DNA of 64,000 nt from NCBI GenBank assembly GCA_902627735.1, contig CACOKI010000006.1:1-64000 (forward strand). The letters are read 5' to 3'. Under the pieces are notes generated by a model. It did not search any database. It had not been told where the DNA came from and saw only the letters and a list, made by a program, of their open reading frames with translations. How positions within the stretch are numbered: position 1 is the first letter of the stretch; each line of letters begins with the position of its first letter. Positions 9,282 to 17,975 of the stretch are shown here, in pieces. A program made the position numbers and the translations under genes. The stretch is from an uncultured Pelagibacteraceae bacterium (GTDB lineage: Bacteria > Pseudomonadota > Alphaproteobacteria > Pelagibacterales > Pelagibacteraceae).

Positions 9282-9285
9282 ATTT

Positions 9286-9411
9286 ATGAAAATTAAAAGT
9301 TCACTTAAATCAATTAAAAAAAGAGACTTAAACTCTAAATTAGTAAGAAGAAGAGGTAGAGTTTATATCATTAATAAAACTAACCCAAAATTTAAAGCAA
9401 GACAGAAATAG
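9286..9411 (+). CDS. rpmJ: ribosomal protein bL36
   Basis: A 41-residue basic protein ([14 protein letters not shown]... ending NPKFKARQK) with the [11 protein letters not shown] core. This is the alphaproteobacterial, C-terminally marked form of bL36 of the 50S subunit. The zinc-binding cysteines of the zinc-ribbon form are absent, as in the zinc-free paralogue class. It lies 4 bp after the epimerase and 5 bp before the next small gene. Confidence 0.93.
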   Translation: MKIKSSLKSIKKRDLNSKLVRRRGRVYIINKTNPKFKARQK

Positions 9412-9416
9412 TTTTT

Positions 9417-9527
9417 ATGGATAATGAAAACCATAAAAAAATATGGAATAATTTTACCAAGTTTGTAACATGGGGGACTATTGCTGTAATTTTGGTATTA
9501 GTTTTAATGGCAATTTTTTTACTATAA
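9417..9527 (+). CDS. aa3-type cytochrome c oxidase subunit IV-like small protein
   Basis: A 36-residue protein with a short polar N-terminus (MDNENHKKIWNNF) and one hydrophobic helix at about residues 21-36. Size, the TKFVTWGTI entry into the helix, and location directly upstream of pntAA match the small alphaproteobacterial aa3 oxidase subunit IV family (COX4_pro_2), which packs against the haem-copper oxidase in the inner membrane. The protein is so short that the family call rests on pattern plus synteny. Confidence 0.65.
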   Translation: MDNENHKKIWNNFTKFVTWGTIAVILVLVLMAIFLL

Positions 9528-9534
9528 ATTTTTT

Positions 9535-10623
9535 ATGAAAATAGCTTCAATTTCTGAAAATAAAAATATTGAAAAAAGAGTAGCAATTACTCCAGAGACT
9601 ACAAAAAAATATTTATCTGAAGGTTTTGAGGTTTTAATTAGTAAAAATTATGGTGATCATTTAGGGTTTAGCGATAATGAATATAAAGAATTAGGTGCAA
9701 ATATAATTAATGATGAAAATAAAATAATCCAAGATTCAGATATTTTAGTTCAACTAGGATTACCATCAGACGAAAAACTAAAAAGTTTAAAGGATAACCA
9801 AAATTTGATAGGAGTATTAAATCCATTTAATAACAAAGAAAAAATAAATGATTTAATAAAAAAAAAAGTTAAGAATTTTTCCTTAGAATTATTACCAAGA
9901 ATTACACGAGCACAGTCAATGGATGTTTTATCATCCCAAGCAAACTTAGCTGGATATAAAGCTGTAATTGAAGCTTTTTCAAACTTTGAAAAAGCAATTC
10001 CAATGATGATGACGGCAGCTGGAACTGTTCCAGCAGCAAAAGTTTTAATAGTAGGAGCAGGGGTGGCCGGTTTACAAGCGATAGCAACTGCTAAAAGAAT
10101 GGGTGCCATTGTTTTTGCAACAGATGTTAGATTAGCTTCAAAAGAACAAGTTGAAAGTTTAGGAGGGAAGTTTTTAACAGTTGAAGGTTCAGAAAATCTC
10201 GAAACTGAAGGTGGTTATGCAAAAGAAACATCAGAAGAATTTAAAAAAAAACAAGAAATGTTGCTAGCTGATACATTAAAGAAAATTGATATTGTAATTT
10301 GTACAGCTTTAATTCCCGGTAAGAAAGCTCCAATTATTATAAAACAAGAAATGATAAAAAATATGCAACCTGGCTCAGTAATTTACGATTTAGCTGCGAT
10401 ACAGGGAGGAAATTCAGAATTGACTAAAGTAGATGAAGTTATAATAAATGAAGGGGTTAAAATAATGGGTGAGTCAAACATTTTAAATAAATTACCAACA
10501 TCGGCGTCAAATTTATATGCTAAAAATATGTATAATTTTGTCATGAATTTATATGATAAAAAAAACAAAAAGATAAATATAAATTTAGAGGATGAAATAA
10601 TTGAAAAAACTTTATTAAAATAA
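9535..10623 (+). CDS. pntAA: NAD(P) transhydrogenase subunit alpha, part 1 (domain I)
   Basis: A 362-residue soluble NAD(H)-binding domain I of proton-translocating transhydrogenase. The ENKNIEKRVAITPET N-terminus, the PRITRAQSMDVLSSQ segment at 121-135 and the NAD motif GAGVAG at 174-179 are characteristic. The enzyme uses the proton gradient to drive hydride transfer from NADH to NADP+, making NADPH. The subunit is split into separate alpha-1 and alpha-2 polypeptides, as in Rhodospirillum and most alphaproteobacteria. The next gene follows after 2 bp. Confidence 0.95.
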   Translation: MKIASISENKNIEKRVAITPETTKKYLSEGFEVLISKNYGDHLGFSDNEYKELGANIINDENKIIQDSDILVQLGLPSDEKLKSLKDNQNLIGVLNPFNNKEKINDLIKKKVKNFSLELLPRITRAQSMDVLSSQANLAGYKAVIEAFSNFEKAIPMMMTAAGTVPAAKVLIVGAGVAGLQAIATAKRMGAIVFATDVRLASKEQVESLGGKFLTVEGSENLETEGGYAKETSEEFKKKQEMLLADTLKKIDIVICTALIPGKKAPIIIKQEMIKNMQPGSVIYDLAAIQGGNSELTKVDEVIINEGVKIMGESNILNKLPTSASNLYAKNMYNFVMNLYDKKNKKININLEDEIIEKTLLK

Positions 10624-10625
10624 TT

Positions 10626-10937
10626 ATGGAAATAGATCCTTTTATCTTTAGGTTAAGTATATTTATACTTTCAATTTTTGTTGGTTATTATGTAGTATGG
10701 AGTGTTACTCCTTCTTTACATACACCTTTAATGTCTGTCACTAACGCAATTTCATCTGTAATAATTGTTGGAGCTATAATAGCAGCATTGGCAAATATTA
10801 ATGGTGAAGTTTTTACATCTTCAAGCCTTTTTGGGTTTTTTGCAATTATGTTGGCAGCTATAAATATTTTTGGTGGGTTCTTAGTAACCCAGAGAATGCT
10901 TGCAATGTATAAAAAGAAAAAAAAGGATAAAAAATAA
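10626..10937 (+). CDS. pntAB: NAD(P) transhydrogenase subunit alpha, part 2 (membrane domain IIa)
   Basis: A 103-residue membrane protein with four hydrophobic helices. It has the HTPLMSVTNAISSV motif at the start of helix 2, which is conserved in domain II of transhydrogenase, and ends in a lysine-rich cytoplasmic tail. It completes the alpha subunit together with the preceding gene and forms the proton channel with the beta subunit. Its stop codon overlaps the pntB start by 1 base. Confidence 0.95.
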   Translation: MEIDPFIFRLSIFILSIFVGYYVVWSVTPSLHTPLMSVTNAISSVIIVGAIIAALANINGEVFTSSSLFGFFAIMLAAINIFGGFLVTQRMLAMYKKKKKDKK

Positions 10938-12331
10938 TGTCAGCAAATTTATCTGCAGTTTTTTATTTGATTTCAGGTGTTTTATTCATATTGGCACTTC
11001 GTGGACTGTCTTCTCCGGAAACATCAAGGCAAGGAAATTTATTTGGTATTATTGGTATGATAATTGCAATATCAGTAACTTTCCTTTCTGTGGGAAATTT
11101 TTCAAGTGGTTTTATATATGTGATAGTAATTTTATTAATTGGTGGTGCGATTGGAGCATTTATTGCCTATAAAATTCCTATGACAGCAATGCCAGAACTT
11201 GTTGCTGGATTTCATAGTTTGGTAGGATTAGCAGCAGTATTTGTTGCGATTGCAGCATTTATAAATCCTGGAGCCTTTAATTTAGGATCACCGGGGAACA
11301 TAAAACTTGCAAGTTTAATTGAGATGTCTATAGGTGCTGCAGTAGGGGCTATAACATTTTCAGGTTCAGTAATTGCTTTTCTTAAACTTCAAGGGATAAT
11401 GTCAGGTGCTCCAATTACTTTTAAAGGACAACACTTATTAAATGCATTAATTTTAATATCGATAATAGTTTTAACTTATTTATTATGTTCAACACAGTCA
11501 TCTAATTTATTTTGGATTTTGATTGCTATCTCTTTTTTAATTGGATTTTTAATCATTATTCCCATCGGAGGAGCAGATATGCCAGTAGTAATTTCAATGC
11601 TGAATTCTTATTCTGGTTGGGCTGCAGCTGGAATTGGTTTTACACTAGAGAACACAGCTTTGATAATTACCGGAGCTTTAGTTGGATCATCAGGCGCCAT
11701 ACTGTCTTATATAATGTGTAAGGGGATGAATAGATCATTTTTTAATGTAATTCTAGGTGGTTTTGGTGGAACTGATCAAATATCAACAAATCAAAATAAG
11801 GAACAAAGACCTGTAAAAAGTGGTAACGCAGATGATGCTGCTTTTTTAATGAAAAATGCTTCTTCAGTAATCATCGTTCCAGGTTATGGAATGGCAGTTG
11901 CTCAAGCCCAACATGCATTAAGAGAAATGGTTGATACACTTAAGAAAAATGGAATAAAGGTTTCGTACGCTATTCATCCGGTAGCAGGTCGGATGCCGGG
12001 TCACATGAATGTACTTTTAGCTGAAGCAAATGTTCCCTATGATGAGGTATTTGAATTAGAGGAAATTAATAATGACTTTGCTAATGCTGATGTTGCATTT
12101 GTTATTGGTGCTAACGATGTAACAAATCCTGTCGCAAAAACAGACCCTCAAAGCCCGATCTATGGTATGCCTGTTTTGGATGTAGAAAAATGTAAATCAG
12201 TTTTATTTGTTAAAAGAAGTTTGTCACCTGGCTATGCAGGAATTGATAATGATCTTTTTTATAAAGAAAATACATTAATGCTATTTGCTGATGCAAAAAA
12301 AATGACAGAGGATATCACCAAAAATCTTTAA
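10937..12331 (+). CDS. pntB: NAD(P) transhydrogenase subunit beta
   Basis: A 464-residue protein with about eight or nine membrane helices in the first 280 residues. The NADP(H)-binding domain III follows, with the fingerprint VPGYGMAVAQAQH at 314-326, the HPVAGRMPGHMNV loop at 347-359 and GANDVTNP at 391-398. All the expected NADP-binding elements are intact. It is the last gene of the plus-strand set that runs from 5S through pntB, and it is convergent with the membrane protein gene that ends 12 bp away. Confidence 0.96.
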   Translation: MSANLSAVFYLISGVLFILALRGLSSPETSRQGNLFGIIGMIIAISVTFLSVGNFSSGFIYVIVILLIGGAIGAFIAYKIPMTAMPELVAGFHSLVGLAAVFVAIAAFINPGAFNLGSPGNIKLASLIEMSIGAAVGAITFSGSVIAFLKLQGIMSGAPITFKGQHLLNALILISIIVLTYLLCSTQSSNLFWILIAISFLIGFLIIIPIGGADMPVVISMLNSYSGWAAAGIGFTLENTALIITGALVGSSGAILSYIMCKGMNRSFFNVILGGFGGTDQISTNQNKEQRPVKSGNADDAAFLMKNASSVIIVPGYGMAVAQAQHALREMVDTLKKNGIKVSYAIHPVAGRMPGHMNVLLAEANVPYDEVFELEEINNDFANADVAFVIGANDVTNPVAKTDPQSPIYGMPVLDVEKCKSVLFVKRSLSPGYAGIDNDLFYKENTLMLFADAKKMTEDITKNL

Positions 12332-12343
12332 AATCTTAAAGAC

Positions 12344-13876
12344 TTAATTATCACATAAAATTAAAATTGTATTTTTATCGATTCTTTTCGTAAAGTAATT
12401 CCAAATACCCATCTCTTGATAGATTTGATCTTCTGAGCAATATACTTCCTTTTTATAAGATCCACTATTAATATTATCAAAATTTTGAATATTGAAATTA
12501 TTATATAAATTTAAAATTATAATAAAAAATAAAAATGAATATTTAAATATTTTTTTTAATTCAAAATTATTAAAAAAAATTAATAGTCCTAAAATAATTA
12601 ACCAATCAAAATAAATTTGATAATAAAAAGCATCTGATCTAAACAAGGTAATAAATTTGATAATTAAATATAAAATTGTAAACAAATTTAAATAATAAAA
12701 TTTTTTAAAATTATTTGAAATAATTGTAAGAAGTAAAACAGTTAAGATAATGATATTTTCTTTATTAAATTCTAGGAATTTGAATAAAAGGTTTTTTAAA
12801 TTCACTATTCCAAATTCAATAAATTGTTTAATCCATAGGACTGTATCATAAGATTGTAAAAGCTTTGTTTCTCCAAGATAACCTCTTATTTTTGAAATCT
12901 TAAAAAAGACCCAAAAAGTTCTTTCACCACCTAGAGAAATATTAACTACTATCAAATAGATTATAAAAAAGGCAACTAATAAAATTGGATTAAAAAGATA
13001 TGTCAAATTTTTGTAATTATTAAAATTTATTATACACAAAAAGCTCAAAAGAAAGATTAGATATATTGTAGTTAGATATATAATTGAGTGAATTTGTTCA
13101 CTTCTTAAAACGATAAAAAAAATTATTACAAAGGTTGATAGAAAAAATAAAAATGATTCCTTTTTATTATTTATTAAGAATTTAAAATTATTTAAAAGAT
13201 TAAAGTTAAAACTGTTGTAGTGCAATAGTATAAGTAAATAAAAAGGTAAATAGAATATTATTTGTACTTTATTTATTATTGACAGGATAATGAAAAAATT
13301 AAAAAAAAATAATTTTGAATAAATTTTATCTTTTTTTTCAATTAAACTGATCAAAATTAATAATGCAACAATCATGAACAGTAAAGTCATACTCTCCACC
13401 CTATATTGAGAAACATGAGTTAAAAAACCGTTAGAAGTTAAAAGAATAATTGTAAATAAAATTAAATAGTTTGATTTAAATTTTTTAAAAAGTCTTATAA
13501 TTAAAAATGTTAGAATAATGTTTACAAAAAACCCAAAAACTCTTGCATGAAAAATCAAGTTTTGAATTTTTTTACTTACTTGAGCTGTTTTGTTTAATTC
13601 AGAAATTTTAGGAACATCAATTATATTGAATAAATTTATTATTTCTAAGTATATGGCAAAAAGTAAATATGAAAGATGACCAGGGTCATTGTAGAGTTCT
13701 TGTTCAATTCCAGAATAAATTAAAATAGCATTATAAGTATTCCAAAATTCTTGATCATAATTTACAAAAAAACTCTCATTTGGATCCTGAATGAATAAAA
13801 AAGTATAAAAACCAAAAATTAAAGTTAAACCATAAGAGATTTTTTCTTGGTTGAGATAAAACTTATTATTTTCCAT
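12344..13876 (-). CDS. polytopic membrane protein, GT-C glycosyltransferase-like
   Basis: A 510-residue protein with ten or more hydrophobic segments. An early extracytoplasmic loop is rich in acidic and aromatic residues (NYDQEFWNTYN at about 40-50, then NDPGHLSYLL). A first loop with acidic residues before the second helix is the usual active-site plan of GT-C enzymes that use polyprenyl-phosphate sugars. The C-terminus is a hydrophilic ~50-residue domain with two cysteines. The start codon is only 3 bases after the CCA end of the initiator tRNA gene, so it is probably read from the rpsU-tRNA transcript. The specific function is unknown, and the gene looks accessory inside an otherwise housekeeping segment. 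Confidence 0.5.
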   Translation of the reverse strand: MENNKFYLNQEKISYGLTLIFGFYTFLFIQDPNESFFVNYDQEFWNTYNAILIYSGIEQELYNDPGHLSYLLFAIYLEIINLFNIIDVPKISELNKTAQVSKKIQNLIFHARVFGFFVNIILTFLIIRLFKKFKSNYLILFTIILLTSNGFLTHVSQYRVESMTLLFMIVALLILISLIEKKDKIYSKLFFFNFFIILSIINKVQIIFYLPFYLLILLHYNSFNFNLLNNFKFLINNKKESFLFFLSTFVIIFFIVLRSEQIHSIIYLTTIYLIFLLSFLCIINFNNYKNLTYLFNPILLVAFFIIYLIVVNISLGGERTFWVFFKISKIRGYLGETKLLQSYDTVLWIKQFIEFGIVNLKNLLFKFLEFNKENIIILTVLLLTIISNNFKKFYYLNLFTILYLIIKFITLFRSDAFYYQIYFDWLIILGLLIFFNNFELKKIFKYSFLFFIIILNLYNNFNIQNFDNINSGSYKKEVYCSEDQIYQEMGIWNYFTKRIDKNTILILCDN

Positions 13877-13879
13877 TTT

Positions 13880-13956
<77 letters not shown>

Positions 13957-13962
13957 GTATAA

Positions 13963-14169
13963 TTAAATTCTATTTTTAAGTTTATTTAATTTTTTTACCC
14001 GCTTGATATTTTCTTGAAGAATTCTTTTCTTCTTTTCTGAAGGTTTTTCATAAGTATTTTTTAGTTTTATTACCTTAAAAAAACCATCTCTTTGAAGTTT
14101 TCTCTTTAAAACTCTAAGAGCTTGTTCTACGTTATTATCTTTTACTTCTATTTTAATAAACACCTCCAA
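13963..14169 (-). CDS. rpsU: ribosomal protein bS21
   Basis: A 68-residue basic protein with the DNNVEQALRVLKRKLQRDG core and YEKPSEKKKR, characteristic of bS21 of the 30S subunit. It is followed by the initiator tRNA after 6 bp, placing two translation-initiation components together. A 53 bp gap separates it from trcR upstream, which may hold its own promoter. Confidence 0.95.
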   Translation of the reverse strand: MEVFIKIEVKDNNVEQALRVLKRKLQRDGFFKVIKLKNTYEKPSEKKKRILQENIKRVKKLNKLKNRI

Positions 14170-14222
14170 AAAAACGATTAACTAACATTTTTATAATTTT
14201 ATGTCTATTTATTTTATTCATT

Positions 14223-14789
14223 TCAAACTTGTTTAATTTTTTCTTTTTGTTTCTGCTCTCTTTTGATCCTTCTCTCAGCTTTTTCTATCGCATCAATTAA
14301 ATCTTTTTGAGAAAATAAATTGAGTGCGACTGGATCTTTAGGACTTAAATTATTGTAATTCCAGTAACTTTTATTTCTTATTGCAGAAACCGAATTCTTT
14401 GTAATTCCAACAAGTCTCGCTATTTGTGAGTCTTTTAAAATATTGTGTTGTTTAATCAACCAGAGAGCAGAGTCCGGTTTATCTTGTCTTTTTGATAATG
14501 GTATATATTTTTTTACTTTTGTTTCTGAATTGGATATTTCAATATCTGTACTTTTTAATTCAAGTGGTCTGTCTTTATTTTTAGATGAGAGTTCAATTTC
14601 CTCTCTAGAAAGTTGACCAGATATGATTGGGTTATAGGCCTTAATTCCTTTTGCTACTTCTCCATCAGCAATACCTTGAACTTCTACCTCGTGAAGTTTA
14701 CAAAACTCAGCAATTTGTTTGAATGTTAAGGTTGTATTTTCTACTAGCCATACAGCTGTTGCCATTGGCATTAAAGGAGCATTTGACAT
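14223..14789 (-). CDS. trcR: TrcR-like cell cycle transcriptional regulator (DUF1013)
   Basis: A 188-residue protein that starts MSNAPLMPMATAVWLVENT and continues with LTFKQIAEFCKLHEVEVQGIADGEVA. A second helix-turn-helix-like repeat, KDSQIARLVGITKNSVSAIR, lies at about residues 115-134, and the tail is lysine-rich. This is the alphaproteobacteria-restricted DUF1013 family, named TrcR in cell-cycle work on Caulobacter. It is directly adjacent to rpmE with no gap, so translation is likely coupled. Targets in this organism are unknown. Confidence 0.88.
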   Translation of the reverse strand: MSNAPLMPMATAVWLVENTTLTFKQIAEFCKLHEVEVQGIADGEVAKGIKAYNPIISGQLSREEIELSSKNKDRPLELKSTDIEISNSETKVKKYIPLSKRQDKPDSALWLIKQHNILKDSQIARLVGITKNSVSAIRNKSYWNYNNLSPKDPVALNLFSQKDLIDAIEKAERRIKREQKQKEKIKQV

Positions 14790-15020
14790 TTAACTTTTTT
14801 TTTCTGATTTAAAATTTTGAAATTTTTTATTAAATTTACTTATTCTACCCTTATCCATTAATTTTTGTTTTCCACCTGTCCACGCAGAATGAGATTTTGG
14901 ATCAATTTCTAGTTTGAGTAAATCTCCCTCTGTACCCCAGGTTGATTTTGTTTCAAATTGAGTTCCATCAGTCATTTCAACTTTTATATTGTGGTAATTA
15001 GGGTGTATGTTTTTTTTCAT
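14790..15020 (-). CDS. rpmE: ribosomal protein bL31
   Basis: A 76-residue protein starting [20 protein letters not shown], with [21 protein letters not shown] in the second half, which is bL31 of the 50S subunit. Zinc-binding cysteines of the zinc form are absent, as in many alphaproteobacteria. It is 35 bp downstream of suhB. Confidence 0.95.
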   Translation of the reverse strand: MKKNIHPNYHNIKVEMTDGTQFETKSTWGTEGDLLKLEIDPKSHSAWTGGKQKLMDKGRISKFNKKFQNFKSEKKS

Positions 15021-15055
15021 TTCGAGACTTATAACAAAAGATTTTTTTAAAACAA

Positions 15056-15796
15056 TTAAAAGTTATCTAATTTTTTCCTTAATTTTGAGCCTATATTTGA
15101 GTTGGAAGCAATTACTTTTATATTCTCATTGTTGTTTAAGTTTATATCACTAATTATACCACCAGCCTCTTTTACGAGAATAATGCCGGCAGCGATATCC
15201 CATAAATTTAATCCATCTTGAAAGTAACCATCATATCTGCCTGAAGCAATATAAGCCATATCTAAAGCAGCACAACCTGATTTTCTTATTGTAATATCTG
15301 GTTCATTTTTTAATTTTCCTCCTGTAACAAATAAACATTCATCTAAATTATTTTTATTTGAGACCCTGATTCTACGGTTATTTAAATATGCTCCGTTATT
15401 CTTTTCTGCAAAAAACATTTCATCTTTTATTGGATCATAGATTAAACCTGAAACTATTTCATTGTTCGTTTTTAAGGCTATCGAAATAGCAAAATGAGGT
15501 ATTCCATGTAAAAAATTTACAGTGCCATCAATTGGGTCTATGATCCAAGTATTTTTTAAATCTTTATTTTCGCTGTAACCATTTTCCTCACTTAAAATAG
15601 AGTAATTTGGTCTAGCTTTTATTAATTCATCTATAATAATTTTTTCAGTCTTTAGGTCAGAATTTGTAACAAAATCTTTTGGTCCTTTTTTAGAGACTTG
15701 TAATTTTTCTATTTCTCCAAAATCTCTAATTAGTGTTTTTGATGCTTTGTTACTTGCTTTAATCATAATATTTAAGTTTGCTGAAATTGAGTTCAT
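15056..15796 (-). CDS. suhB: inositol monophosphatase family protein (SuhB-like)
   Basis: A 246-residue Mg2+-dependent phosphatase of the IMPase fold. Metal ligands are visible: E70/E71 in SEENG, the DPIDGT motif at 87-92 and D200 in WDIAAG. It hydrolyses inositol-1-phosphate or related sugar phosphates; SuhB proteins also assist rRNA transcription antitermination in some bacteria. It lies 4 bp after efp. The substrate is not predictable. Confidence 0.88.
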   Translation of the reverse strand: MNSISANLNIMIKASNKASKTLIRDFGEIEKLQVSKKGPKDFVTNSDLKTEKIIIDELIKARPNYSILSEENGYSENKDLKNTWIIDPIDGTVNFLHGIPHFAISIALKTNNEIVSGLIYDPIKDEMFFAEKNNGAYLNNRRIRVSNKNNLDECLFVTGGKLKNEPDITIRKSGCAALDMAYIASGRYDGYFQDGLNLWDIAAGIILVKEAGGIISDINLNNNENIKVIASNSNIGSKLRKKLDNF

Positions 15797-15800
15797 TAAA

Positions 15801-16361
15801 TTAAACTTTTTTTACATATTCTAGAGATCTTGTGTCAATAATCACAACATCTCCGGATTCAATAAAAGGTGGCACTTGAATACTTAGGCCATTATCCAAA
15901 GTAGCAGGTTTATATGACGAGGAAACAGTTTGACCTTTCAAAGCAACATCCGTAGTCTTAATTCTACAATTTACTTGTTTTGGCAAATCAACTGAAATTG
16001 GCACATCATTATAAAAACTTACCAAGACTTCAAGATTTTCCATCAATAATTTTCCTTTATTTCCTAAAATTTCTTTCTTGATCTCAATTTGATTAAAAGT
16101 TTTTGGATTCATAAAAAAATATTTATTTTCATCTTCATATAGATAATTAAAATTTATCTCATCTAAAGATGCTTTTTCTACAGTTTCATTAGATCTAAAT
16201 CTTTCATTTAACTTAGTGTTTTTATTTACACTTTTCATTTCCACTTGTGCAAAAGCCCCACCTTTTCCAGGTTTTACATGTTGAGATTTTAAGACTTCCC
16301 ATAAATCATTTTTATGTTCAAGCAACATTCCAACCCTAATTTCACCTGCGTTTATTTTCAT
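15801..16361 (-). CDS. efp: translation elongation factor P
   Basis: A 186-residue three-domain EF-P that relieves ribosome stalling at consecutive prolines. The tip of domain I is KPGKGGAF, with the presumptive modified lysine at K33 (K34 in E. coli). The C-terminal OB domain ends VVIDTRSLEYVKKV. I see no EpmA/EpmB modification genes nearby. It overlaps thiE by 4 bp. Confidence 0.96.
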   Translation of the reverse strand: MKINAGEIRVGMLLEHKNDLWEVLKSQHVKPGKGGAFAQVEMKSVNKNTKLNERFRSNETVEKASLDEINFNYLYEDENKYFFMNPKTFNQIEIKKEILGNKGKLLMENLEVLVSFYNDVPISVDLPKQVNCRIKTTDVALKGQTVSSSYKPATLDNGLSIQVPPFIESGDVVIIDTRSLEYVKKV

Positions 16362-16978
16362 TTTAATTTTTTAATTGCATCTATCGGTTTTAATTTTTTA
16401 TTACTCCAAATGTAGCCTGAAATAGCTAAAAAATTTGCCTTGTTCAACAAAAGTTTTTTATAGTTTTTATCATTTATACCACCTATAGCTACAATTGGTA
16501 TTTTTGAGTATTTTTTGATTTTTTTTAATATTGATAATTTTGCTTTATATTTAACTTTTTTTGTTTTTGAAGAATAGAATGCTCCAAAAGCAATATAATT
16601 TGGATTATGCTTAATTGCAGTTTTTGCTAATTTGATTGAGTTGTGACAAGTAATACCAATTATTTTTTTACCTAAAATTTGTCTTGCAGATAAAATATCT
16701 GTATCTTTTTGACCAAGATGACATCCATCAGCATTTAATCTTTTAGCTAAATAAGGATCATCATTAATTAAAAATTTTACTTTAAATTTTTTACAAATTT
16801 TTTTAATTTTTCTGCCAATATTAATTTTTTTTCGTAAAGAACTATTTTTTAATCTTAATTGAAAAAATTCTATTTTTTTTGTAGATAAAATTCTTTCTAA
16901 ATTTGAAAGAAATCCTGATTTAATATAATTAGGTGAAATTAAATAAATAAACTTTTTTTTAGGATTAGTAATTTTCAA
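16358..16978 (-). CDS. thiE: thiamine phosphate synthase (ThiE-like)
   Basis: A 206-residue TIM-barrel protein with ThiE marks in order: FQLRLKN (39-45), FLINDDPYLAKRL, DGCHLGQKD, GITCHN, AFGAFYSSKTK and VAIGGI. It couples HMP-pyrophosphate with thiazole phosphate to make thiamine phosphate. The weak similarity elsewhere leaves TenI as an alternative. It is embedded in the carbon-metabolism operon, overlapping fba by 14 bp and efp by 4 bp. With thiD at 35792 it fits thiamine synthesis from imported pyrimidine; no thiC is in the window. Confidence 0.8.
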   Translation of the reverse strand: MKITNPKKKFIYLISPNYIKSGFLSNLERILSTKKIEFFQLRLKNSSLRKKINIGRKIKKICKKFKVKFLINDDPYLAKRLNADGCHLGQKDTDILSARQILGKKIIGITCHNSIKLAKTAIKHNPNYIAFGAFYSSKTKKVKYKAKLSILKKIKKYSKIPIVAIGGINDKNYKKLLLNKANFLAISGYIWSNKKLKPIDAIKKLK

Positions 16979-17975
16979 GCTCTTTTGACCATTTTCCTTG
17001 GGCAGCTAATGTACACATTCTAGCCCTATGATCGAACACTTTTTGTGTTCCCTGAATATCTTTCACATCTTTTGCCCAGTGTTTAAGGGCACTTTGTTGT
17101 AAGGCTCTACCATAAGAATAGGACATTATAAAATTTGTGTCATTGAATTTATTTATAAGATTTAGATTTTCTGTAGCTTGCAACTCACTTTGTCCACCTG
17201 AGAGAAATGCAATTCCTGGCACTTCATTTGGAACAGATTCTTTCAAACATTTTACTGTTAGTTTTGCAGTTTCTTCATTAGTTATTTGATTTTTGGAATT
17301 ATTACCCGCTAAAATCATATTTGGTTTCAATATTACTCCTGACAAATCTACATTGTGTAAAATTAATTCCTCAAAACATTTTTTAATTACTGATGAGGTT
17401 TTTTCAAAACAGTCATTAGCTGAATGATCTCCATCCATTAATACCTCTGGTTCCACTATTGGAACCATATTGCATTCTTGAACTAGTGCCGCATATCTTG
17501 CCAACGCATGTGCGTTGGAGTCTATAGAAAGTTTACTGGGGTATCTATCTGTAATATTATAAACTCCTCTCCATTTGGTAAATTTAGCTCCAAGCTGTGA
17601 GTATTCTTTTAATCTTTCTCTTAACCCGTCAAGTCCCTCAGTAATTTTCTCCTCAGGACTTCCTGCCAATTGTTTTGCACCTGTGTCGACTTTTATTCCA
17701 GCTATTGATCCAATATCAGAAATTAATTGAGAAATATTTTTACCATTACTGGCGTTTTGTTTAATTGTTTCATCGTATAGAATTACTCCTCCAATATATT
17801 TTTTCATTTCTTTTGAAGAGAAAAGTGTTTCTCTGAATAAAATTCTATTTTCAGCTGTTGAATCTATTTTTACACTTTGTAATCTTTTTGTCATTGTTCC
17901 AGTGCTTTCATCTGCAGCCAGAATGCCCTTTCCATCTTCTAAAATTTTAAGAGCTAACTTATTTAATTCAGTCAT
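16965..17975 (-). CDS. class I fructose-bisphosphate aldolase
   Basis: A 336-residue class I (Schiff-base) aldolase of the animal/plant type. Marks are GILAADESTGTM (17-28), KFTKWRGVY (131-139), VEPEVL and the Schiff-base lysine K217 in VILKPN. It cleaves or forms fructose-1,6-bisphosphate without metal. Most bacteria use the metal-dependent class II enzyme in this operon position, so the metal-independent form is notable for a low-metal ocean habitat (inference). It overlaps pgk by 4 bp. Confidence 0.94.
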   Translation of the reverse strand: MTELNKLALKILEDGKGILAADESTGTMTKRLQSVKIDSTAENRILFRETLFSSKEMKKYIGGVILYDETIKQNASNGKNISQLISDIGSIAGIKVDTGAKQLAGSPEEKITEGLDGLRERLKEYSQLGAKFTKWRGVYNITDRYPSKLSIDSNAHALARYAALVQECNMVPIVEPEVLMDGDHSANDCFEKTSSVIKKCFEELILHNVDLSGVILKPNMILAGNNSKNQITNEETAKLTVKCLKESVPNEVPGIAFLSGGQSELQATENLNLINKFNDTNFIMSYSYGRALQQSALKHWAKDVKDIQGTQKVFDHRARMCTLAAQGKWSKELENY

